From: Emydura subglobosa
Taxonomy: Eukaryota; Chordata; Testudines; Chelidae
Length of the DNA stretch: 64,000 nt
Assembly: GCA_007922225.1 (NCBI GenBank)
Contig: ML680053.1
Coordinates: 12,479,036 to 12,543,035 of the forward strand
Direction: 5' to 3'
Shown: one piece after another, positions 55,843 through 64,000 of the stretch
Position numbering within the stretch: the stretch's first letter is position 1
Layout: each line of letters begins with the position of its first letter
Program-made: the position numbers and the translations under genes
Notes under the pieces: model-generated
Seen by the model: the letters and a program-made list of their open reading frames with translations, nothing else
Database searches by the model: none
What the model was told of the DNA's origin: nothing

Positions 55843-57676
55843 TAAATCTCAATTTCACTGTACACACAAAAACCAATAAAAATATATTTCCATCAATAAT
55901 AATCTAAATTTACAGACTGGCAAATTAAGAAATGCTGCTTGAGAATTTATTAGAATTTGATTTTAGAATATTTACTATTTATGTTTTGACATGTGATGTT
56001 GACAATGTGTGCTTAAGTGGTTATAAATTTTTAACTGTTTGAATCTCAGTATCTACTGTCATTACATAATTATTGTCTAACCCCCCCCACCTTGATGTTC
56101 CTCCCCAGAATTTCCCACAACTGTGAAAATTTAAGTTGATAAAAATAAAAGAGATGCTTAAAACCCATAATTTTGTGCAACTATGAGAATTTAAATGGAT
56201 ACAAAATTTTAAAAAATGCTTAAAATTAAACATTGATGTTATCCATTGAAACGATATTAAAAATGAAATTCTGCCAAGCCTAATGATGTGGTATCCATAT
56301 TGTGGTAGTATAAGGGCCACAACCAGTTGGCCTCATTGAAGTAGGCTGCAAGTGGGTTGCCTAGGCAGTGCTCCCTTGGGGCCCATCAAGACGTGACTCA
56401 CCCAGTTGCTGGTTCCTGACTGTTGGGTGCCACCCCTCATGGGCTTAGTGCATAATGCTTAAGTCCCACCCCTTCTGGGGCATTAGAGTCCAAAACAAAA
56501 GGAAAACAGAACTTAAAACCAGGGTCATCCAAGGATTCGTCAGGAAGATCCCAGCCTTCTACTCAGGGCTTGTCTCCATGCAGACAGTCTCTTTTGTCAG
56601 CTTTCCTAGGCCTAGTTGTCCTATCCCCTGGGAGACTTGCCCAGATAGCAAGCTGTCTCTGATTCTTGGCTGGAGCCAGGCTTCGCTTCCTGAGGAAGCC
56701 CCTAATTGCCCCTAACTGAACTGGGTCTCTGCCATTTAAGGGCCCTCTCCACTCCTAACAACTGCTGTAGGTGAAGCAGGGTGGGGCCAAAATGTGTCCA
56801 CAGACCCTCATTATCCTCCTCCCTACCAGTGTTGGGCCCATCTAACCTATCACATAGGCTCTGTCCAAAACATACAATAAATGATAGTTCCTTCTCCAAA
56901 GGGCTTACAAATTAAAACGACAAGATGTAACAGGTGGATACCACAAACAAGCATGCTGAGGTGGGGGAGTCAGTGTTAGAAAGAAGGGTGTGCACAATTC
57001 TTAGCCAATCATTAACAATGATCAAAACTTGCCCGCTACGTCAGATCTTAGGCCAGTGACTGGGCATGGCCAACCCTTCTGAAATGTTCACTGAACTCCT
57101 CTCCCCCCCCCCACTACCTTTTTCTTGGCAGGATGCCTCTTGAGAGAATTGCACTGCCATCAGCTGTCCTCGCTGCGCTTGTGCCCTTCCTCTCCAGACA
57201 GGCATGCCATAGAATTAATGATTAGCATTCGCTGCTGCCTGGATTCCCATTCAGCCATCCCCTGGTGTCTGAAAGGAGCCTGTTGCACTGAGCTTACCAC
57301 CCTACGGTTTTTCTCCCGTCTTATGAAGTCCCAGCTCTTCCAAAAGAGTGTGAAAGGATGTGGTTGGTAGGAGTCTCTGCTGAGTCCCCAACAGACCAAA
57401 ATTTGGGCTGCTTATAGAGTCCTTTCCCTGCTTGTGGCAGACAAAGGGATTCTCCAAACAAAAGCTTTCTTTTCCATCTCCCGCTTCCCTCTTTCTCCTG
57501 GGAGAGAGTGAATCAGAATGAAATAAAAAGACAAGGGTGGTCAGTCTTTTGGTCAGCCCTTTGGGATTGTGTTTATTTGAAGGCTCTAATGTCCTTGATC
57601 AGGATTAGAGTCTGCTTCCAACCCCTCCTTTTTGGTAACCCCCGACAGCAGGGAGTTGAACAGCAATGAATTTTTT
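55843..57676. other. Intronic sequence with one MIR-tail scrap
   Basis: About 56865-56945 (gttccttctccaaagggctt) resembles the MIR-related tail module. The rest, including open frames at 56455-56715 and 57125-57370, shows nothing I recognise. Confidence 0.4.
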
Positions 57677-57907
57677 GGTAACAATATGAAAGTGCAAGCA
57701 CACGCTTTCAGGCAGCATACTATTTCCTGGAGGAGAAACAGTAAATGTTTACAAGAGACATCTCCTGGGAAATTGTCTGAGAAGCCACGAGGCTGAGGAA
57801 ACTATGCTCTAGGCAGCCACAATAAAGCCGGAGTTTGTTAATTAACCATGTGTCAGAGTTATCAGATCTTATATGGCAGATGATCCGGACACATGCAGCA
57901 TAAAACA
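57677..57907 (+). repeat. 5' LTR of the small Gypsy element
   Basis: 231 bp from ggtaacaatatgaaag (first T apparently changed) to gcataaaaca, with a polyadenylation-like acaataaagc at about 57821. Confidence 0.8.
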
Positions 57908-58500
57908 TGGTGGCAGTTGTACAGGATACCAGATATCCTGTGTTCTGACAACAGACCACAGTTTGTTTCAGAAGAGTTCCAGAAGTTCAGCAAGCGCTGG
58001 GATTTTGATCACATAACATCTTCACCAGGGTATCCTCAAGCAATGGCGAAGTGGAATCAGCAGTCAAAACTGCTAAGAAACTGATGAAAAAAGTGAAACC
58101 TGCAGAGGCTGACCCATACTTAGCACTACTAGATCACAGGAACACTCCCTCACAAGGCCTAAATTCTGGTCTGGCCCAAAGACTGATAAACCAGAGAACA
58201 AAGACATTCTTGCCAATAAATAGAAAGTTATTAGAGCCTGGTTCCTTGGGTGCTTCACTTGGCGAACTACAGAGAAACCAACTCAAAAGAAACATTTTAC
58301 TCCAACAGATCCACAACAGATCTGGAGTCAGGCGAGAAAGTGCATATAGAACCATTAACCCAACAGGGATAAAGTTCTGGCACAAAGCTATAGTGGTGCA
58401 ACCAGGAAACCAAAGATCATATCAAGTGCAAATGGACAATGGACAAATAGGGAGGTGAAACCATAGGCACCTCAAGGAAACAAAAGAAACCTCTAAGGAC
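57908..58500 (+). pseudogene. Ty3/Gypsy integrase, C-terminal half
   Basis: The plus frame at 57893-58084 encodes the second catalytic Asp region of a retroviral-type integrase (SDNRPQFVSEEFQKFSKRWDF, HITSSPGYPQA). One base is missing near 58043, so the segment with the catalytic Glu is only found in the next frame. That next frame (58051-58458) continues ESAVKTAKKLMKK, ALLDHRNTPSQGL, LINQRTKTFLP and an SH3-like end with KFWHKAIVVQP and RSYQVQMDNG. The first catalytic Asp and the zinc-binding N-terminus are absent. Integrase joins element DNA to the host chromosome; this remnant cannot. Confidence 0.85.
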
Positions 58501-58904
58501 AGTATGGACAACATGTCTTAGGGTTCTATAGCAGGAGAATCCTGAGCCAGAGTTGTTAGAAGCAGACAATGTCAGAGGCATACCAGAGGAACGACAGGAG
58601 GAAAAAGGTGTTTTGATGGCTCTTCCAACAACTCCAAGCCTACAGACTGTGGTTGACCAGATGGAGGAAGACAGCCCCCGGGAGGCACCACTGAACCATA
58701 CCATCCTTGAGGAGGGTGGATTGTTAAAAGACCTACTCATCTGAAAGATTTTATGTGATGGATTTCCAAGTTGTTCAGCTAGACAAACTGATAAGGTGAT
58801 GAATGCAGTAACCGCAAGAACAGCCAGCATCCAAAAGAAATATGTTAGATTATGCTATCAGTTATTGCTGGGGTGTTTCCCAGCTTTCTTTGGAAAAGAA
58901 GGGA

Positions 58905-59124
58905 TGTAACAATATGAAGGTGCTAGCAGATACTTTCAGACAGCATACTGTTACCTGGGGAGAACCGTTTAGAAGTGATAGCTCCTGGGGAACAGCCTGA
59001 GAAGCCATGAGGCAGAAGAAGCAATGCTGTAAGCAGCCACAATAAAGCTGGAATTTATTAATGAACCCCGTGTTAGAGTGAAATCGTATCTGGCAGATGA
59101 TCTAGACACTCAAAGCATAAAACA
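58905..59124 (+). repeat. 3' LTR of the small Gypsy element
   Basis: Starts tgtaacaatatgaagg right after the purine tract and ends gcataaaaca. About 220 bp, colinear with the 5' LTR with scattered substitutions. Confidence 0.82.
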
Positions 59125-59704
59125 ACAGCTGTGTCTGATTAGTACTGGATGAAGATCCAGAGGAAATTGTTAGCCTCCTCTCTACTAGAGTGAGGGCAGG
59201 CCCCCTCACAAAGGGCTTGCACACAAGGCTCTGGTCTCTCTTTTTGCAGTTTTTTAAGACTTTCTATTACTTTTGCTGTATTGCTTGCTGCCCTCTGCAG
59301 TGTGGAATGAAGGGAAGATGGGGCTTCCAGTGTTTCAACTATTGAAGACAAGGGCTGTATAAACCAGAGAAGGTCTATTCTGTGCCTCAACCATTTCATA
59401 ACACTTGTATTTGGCTTTATCATTAATATGACCTAAATAATCCTGACATAGTTGTGAGGAGCACTGGAGGAATCCCACATCTCCTTTCCTAATGGTAGCA
59501 TGCATTCCCTATAGCAATCTCCCTCAGGGGTGTCTGGTATCATTGGTGACCTTGACTCCTCTGATACTTGAGCTCAGCAAACACAAGCATCAGAAATCTG
59601 GCTGCCTCCCCTACACAGGTGTGCAATGAAAGGAGGATAAGGGTCCCTTCAGGGAGAGCCATAATCTGGTCTCTATGGCTCCAATTCAGTAAATACTCCT
59701 ATTG
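59125..59704. other. Intronic sequence, nothing recognised
   Basis: No supported feature. Confidence 0.4.
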
Positions 59705-60172
59705 ACTAGAGCTGATAGAAATTTTTCACACACATTTTTCCCATTGGAAAGTGTGGTTTCATCAAAAATTTCAACCTCTCTCCCCTTTTCTCTTCCTTTT
59801 TTACCCCCGTCCCCCCCCCCCTCCCCACCAGAAAAAGTTTCAAGTAGAAGAATCATGGGGGTGGGGGAGTGGAAATGGGGAGCAGAACAGTCAAAATCCA
59901 AAATCTGAAAACTTTCCAAAAAACTGAAATCAAACATTTTAAGCTGAAATAATCATTCTGAGATTTCAAAATGAAATTTCACCTTATAAAATGTCCTTTT
60001 GAAATGAAGCAAAATGAACATTTTGTTTTGTTTCAGAATGAAAATTCCTGCAGAAAACCAGAAATTTTTCAGTAAAATAAACAAACAATAAATAAATAAA
60101 TAAATGGAATGGGATTTTTTCCTCAGAAGTTTTCCGCAGCAAAAATTTGTGTTTTCTGACCAACTCTGCTGC
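59705..60172. repeat. Family A repeat (long copy)
   Basis: Starts tagagctgatagaaatt and ends ttctgaccaactctgctgc, inverted relatives. The interior has a C-run (59810-59822), a (AATA)n tract at about 60083-60105 and typical family A AT-rich blocks. Confidence 0.6.
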
Positions 60173-60320
60173 TGATTTCAGTGAAACGACCTAAGTGCTT
60201 AAAGTAGTCACTCACTTAGACACCTTGCTCAACAGGTGCCTGAGTGACTTGTCCTAAACCACAAAGTGAGTCATTTGCTGAGCTGGGATCATAGTTTAAG
60301 AGTGTCTGGCTTTCACCATG
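60173..60320 (+). repeat. MIR SINE (plus)
   Basis: Contains gcctgagtgacttgtccta, aaccacaaagtgagtcatttg and ctgagctgggatcatagttt, the MIR core in plus orientation. Confidence 0.6.
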
Positions 60321-62185
60321 CTGCCTCTCAGTAGAAGGAATGCATACATTTAAGACTAAACTAGAATCCCTAATTATCTTTGAATGATTCACAGCGGGCC
60401 ACTTTGATTAAATTTCTAACATTCACGAACAATCCCAAGTAAGAAATAGAAGGTAGACGTTGATTTACTATTACTTTGTTGGAATCATTTAAGCATGTAA
60501 GGCTCATAAAACAATACCTGGAGATGAATCTGAAACAAAAACTGATGTTTTATATTCAGACTCTCCCCCTAATCAGTCTCCATCTTCATGAGAGAACTTG
60601 AAAACTATGGATCTATGTTGTAGTGACTCTGCACTAGAATGTGGGCGGGATTTTCATTGGGTGTTGATATCTTTTGAAAATCTGACCATAAGTGACTGCT
60701 GAGGACTTTTGAAAGTCAGGCCCTTATTTATGTGACTAAATATGTGAATTTTTTTCAAAACTGACCTAATGGTGCTGAAAGTCTGGTCCTGAGCTCTTTT
60801 GAAAATCTGCTCCTGTATGTCTCCATATGCATAAATAAATCATGTATTACATCATCTTCTAATGACTTATCCCTGCCTCTGATTTACAATTTTGTTCATT
60901 GTAAAGCTCACACATTACCGCCCACAGTATAACTATAACCACCTGCTATGTCAGCTTCAATTGGATCAGTACTAGTAACTTCTAAGAAGCTTAAAAAGAA
61001 CAGATTGTGCTTTTTCTTTCTCTCCCCCTCCCCTGTGATGAACGTTAATGTAGTACAGTATATAATACTTGGATCTGATAGAAAGAGGTCTGGCAAATTA
61101 CTATCTGCTCCTACTATTCCTTCTGCCCAGCAATTGAGCCAATTAAACCCTCAATGCAAACCTTTGAGATCTAATCTGCATTATAAGGCAAAAGCAATGA
61201 GGGTTTTAGACTAAAAATAATAAACAAAATTCCCTGACATCTGCTTCTATCAGATTAGAGGATACCAATATAAGATAGTAAAGAAAGGCTCCACAGCAGA
61301 CTGAAATACTATGCTGAGAAAATTTTGTAGAGCCTCAGAAATTGTTGTATTACTTTTTGTCGTAATCTGTAAAAACAAATTGTTGTCAGACATCTGTCCT
61401 ATCGTCAAATGAGGCTTAATGCATGTGAACTAAAAGGAGGCCATTTGGAGAAGTTTAAGATATAAAATTGATATAGATATTGGGGAGAATTCAACTCACC
61501 GTGGAGTGAAATTTCAGAGGAAAAGAACAGAACTGTCAATCAAGATTGAAGAAATCTTATACACCATTTATTTAGCTAGTGATAATCCTATCTGTCAGGG
61601 GAGAGTATTTCTTTAATCAAGATGAGCTGCACTTGTTTTTGATAGGTAGGGAGCGGGAAAATAGAGTATAATATTTCTACCCAGTAACTGAGACACATAA
61701 AGGGGCTGTCTTCTTAAAAATCCTGATAGATTTTCAAAACAGTATCGGAGATTTAGCCACTCATCTTGTACTAAAATTCCCTGGCTTCCATAAGAATTAA
61801 ATTCCATGTTCTCCAAATGAGAAGTTTATCCAAATTTACTCTTGACTACACTTGCTGGTAGAAACCTCATCATTTTGTGACATTTAAAACTAGAATGGGG
61901 AAAAATTAGAAAATGTAGCGGTGATATAATGGGTTTCTTCATCTCTAAGTTCCATGATTCTATTACTCTTCATCAGTTTGGCCATTGCTAATAGAAAGGG
62001 CAGAGACCAGATTTATAAAAGCAACTAAAGATTGCAGATAGGATTTACAAAAGCATCTAACTCACACTGAATGTCAGGAAACTCAATAGGAATTAGACAT
62101 CTCAGCTGATTAGGTGAGAAAATCCCACTAGCCTCCTATCTGAACCAAAAACCTTGGTAAATCTGGACCTTATTCCTTATTTTAC
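60321..62185. repeat. Intron with dispersed ttttgaaaa-type repeat pieces
   Basis: Pieces at about 60645-60820 (ttttgaaaatctgaccataa, ttttgaaagtcaggccct) and about 62005-62170 (aggatttacaaaagcatcta, tcagctgattaggtg) belong to the family seen at 1268-2010. The 61000-61980 stretch is unrecognised. Confidence 0.45.
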
Positions 62186-63039
62186 ACTTTGTGTAGATAG
62201 ATAGATAGATATTCTTAATTTGCATGGAAACATTATTGCCTTAAACATTTAACAAGCTTCTTTTTCAGCAATGGTATTATTAGTTCTGGTCAAATATTAT
62301 CAGATAAGCATTCTGAAATGTATCAACCTCATCAGCAACTCTCAGGACAAATATTGTAAGAGGTTTTCTTGACTCAGTGACTAATCTTCCCTTTGGAGAG
62401 GTGAAATCGATTGGCTCAGATTAAATCCAGCAAGCATATTATGTTAGTTCTCCATAGCCAAGAAATCCCTAAAGGTATTCTCTTCCCCCCTTCCCTCACA
62501 ATAGTTACCAGATTGAGAGGGGAAAATATATTTGAACTAATTAATATGGCTGGATCCAATTAACTTAAAAGGATCAAAGGTAATTAATGCTGAAAACATG
62601 GAGATGATCAAATGGGCCTGTCCTATAGAAAGGCTATCCAGTGAACAAGGTGATGTGCAACATCTACAAAAATGGGGGAGCTGCTCTGGGTAGCATTTCC
62701 TACCTGACTGTGGGTGACATGAGAAATTAATGTAACACCTTAAACTGTTCCATGTACCATCAGACTCTGTTGCTCAGGATGTGTTCTCTGGTGTTAGCTG
62801 TAGCACCTGATCCTGAATTCCAGGGGGACTTTATTGTTGGTGGAAGGTTCATTGCATAAATCCATAAACTCAGAACCCACTCATTATTGTCACACAGAAA
62901 TGGGTGTGACAGAATGACCTCACCAGGGTGTCTCTACACACATTATGCACCAGGCATTGTGCTAGGCCCAATTATGGTGGTGTGGAGAACATTGAAGCAG
63001 AGCTGCAGGGAGACCATTGTGATCATCGTTGTGACTGCC
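62186..63039. other. Intronic sequence, nothing recognised
   Basis: A short (ATAG)n tract lies at about 62194-62211. No other feature recognised. Confidence 0.4.
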
Positions 63040-63165
63040 TGCTTAACACAGGCCATGGAACTTCTACAAAATCATTCCTGTTAGAAAAACATCCAATTTT
63101 GATTTAAAAATTGCCAATCTCAGAGAATCCATCACATCACTTCTCATATAAACAGCAATGACAGC
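63040..63165 (-). repeat. Old CR1 scrap
   Basis: Blocks aaaaacatccaattttgat, ttaaaaattgccaatctcag and gagaatccatcacatcac follow the minus-strand 3' region of an old CR1 subfamily. Short and diverged. Confidence 0.4.
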
Positions 63166-63169
63166 AATA

Positions 63170-63565
63170 AGAGCTGGAGAGGAATTGGATTTTTCGTTTC
63201 AATGGGAATTCCATGATTTAAAGAAAAATCCATTTAAAAATGGAACAAAATAATGTGAAATTTCTTGCAAAATGAAATTCTGAAAAAAAATCCTGTGCTG
63301 ATCAAAATATTTACTTTTGATAAAACTGAAACATTTCATTCTGATTTCAACTATTTCCAAATTTTACATTATATTATATAGCATTTAAAAAAATGAAACA
63401 AAGTCATTTCAAAATACAAAATTGTTACTGAAATGCTTTTTTTCAATTTTTATGGAGAAATTAACTTTCTTCAAAACTGACACGTTTCCACAAAAAATTT
63501 CACTTTCAACAAAGCAGCATTTTCATAGAGAAAAACTTTCCGCTGGAATATTTCCAACACACTCT
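63170..63565. repeat. Family A repeat (copy)
   Basis: Starts taagagctggagaggaattg and ends ttccaacacactctaatgg, worn inverted ends with an AT-rich interior. Confidence 0.5.
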
Positions 63566-64000
63566 AATGGAAATGCTGATCTTCTCCTTCTTATGAATTG
63601 CTGTAAGCCTAGCCATTGTCTAAGCCGGGGTATTTTCAAGGCTCTTTGAGCTCTCTCATGTGAGAGTCTTCAGTCACTGACAGTTTGTTGGTTTTGATTT
63701 TTTTTCCCTGAAGAGATTTTCTTACGGTTCATCTTACCCTGGACACAGGGCCGAATGCTTCTCAGCTACACTGGTGTAAATCAGGAGTAATTCCACTGGA
63801 CTCCCTCTGGATTTATACCAGAACAATTGGGAGCAGAATCAGGCCCTCCCTGTTTATTTTCTGGTGCTCTTCAGTTCTTGAACCCACCCCTGAACTGTGA
63901 CACTGGCAGAGTTTTCTTTCCATAGGGCTGCTACAGAAGCAGCCATTTGGTTCTCTGTGTGCTGTAGAAGCTTTTGAAACTGGGGACTACCAGGCTGATA
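63566..64000. repeat. Intron with a palindromic MITE fragment
   Basis: About 63745-63850 (gctacactggtgtaaatcag, gagtaattccactggactcc, ggatttataccag) is one arm of a widespread palindromic repeat type. The rest is unrecognised. Confidence 0.4.

Larger units (their letters stand above)
57677..59124 (+). mobile_element. Small Ty3/Gypsy element with paired LTRs and an integrase remnant
   Basis: Two direct repeats of ~220-230 bp flank the unit: 57677-57907 and 58905-59124 (shared: gtaacaatatgaa, gcagccacaataaagc, gcagatgat, gcataaaaca). Directly after the first LTR stands tggtggcag, a TGG-type primer-binding site. Directly before the second is the purine tract ggaaaagaaggga. Between them only the C-terminal integrase survives, so gag, protease and RT have been deleted. 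I could not see a flanking target duplication. Confidence 0.85.

Overview
The window is vertebrate nuclear DNA from inside one large gene. A single host coding exon is recognisable, at 51275-51524 on the minus strand. It encodes 82 codons of the ligand-binding domain of metabotropic glutamate receptor 5 (GRM5) and has textbook splice sites on both sides. The other ~63.7 kb reads as GRM5 intron: the gene runs right to left, so 51525-64000 is the upstream intron and 1-51274 the downstream intron. I saw no second GRM5 exon, rRNA, tRNA, CRISPR array or bacterial-type operon.

The repeat content points to a turtle, most likely a cryptodire. There are several CR1 LINEs with the sauropsid 3' tail (ATTCTATGATTCTATG), a long DIRS-type tyrosine-recombinase retrotransposon, Ty3/Gypsy remnants including a Gmr1-like gag, amniote MIR-type SINEs, an L2-clade LINE, and many palindromic MITEs of kinds I associate with chelonian DNA. 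A bird is unlikely because of the DIRS element; a crocodilian or tuatara is a weaker alternative. The call rests on repeat types and was not tested by a search.

Layout. 1-11 kb: foldback MITEs, a 5'-truncated CR1 (2855-4020, minus), an older CR1 scrap, AT-rich repeats and a 740-bp hairpin element with a 13-bp target duplication (7301-8040). 11.9-13.0 kb: a threefold nest (MITE within MITE around an LTR-like insert). 16-19.5 kb: a second LTR-like unit and a GC-rich repeated module. 22.5-27.4 kb: an L2 LINE split by a Gmr1-like Gypsy remnant whose two LTR pieces face each other in inverted orientation. 28.1-28.5 kb: a Tigger-like MITE. 29.3-36.6 kb: a CR1 (plus) split exactly by a 6.25-kb DIRS element (30181-36433, minus) carrying gag, reverse transcriptase/RNase H/methyltransferase-like and tyrosine recombinase regions, inverted terminal repeats, and the internal complementary region that records the circle junction. 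A 100-N gap lies in its outer hairpin. 38.4-38.9 kb: a GC-rich hAT MITE with an 8-bp target duplication. 44-46 kb: another CR1 and MIR copies. 51.3-51.5 kb: the GRM5 exon. 53.4-54.8 kb: a CR1 flanked by an unusually long 60-bp direct duplication. 57.7-59.1 kb: a small Gypsy element with paired LTRs and only an integrase remnant between them.

Functionally, the only host product here is one exon of GRM5, a class C GPCR. Everything else I recognise is mobile DNA, mostly decayed. The DIRS element is the best preserved: its RT/RNase H frame is open, and its recombinase is broken by just two nonsense codons.
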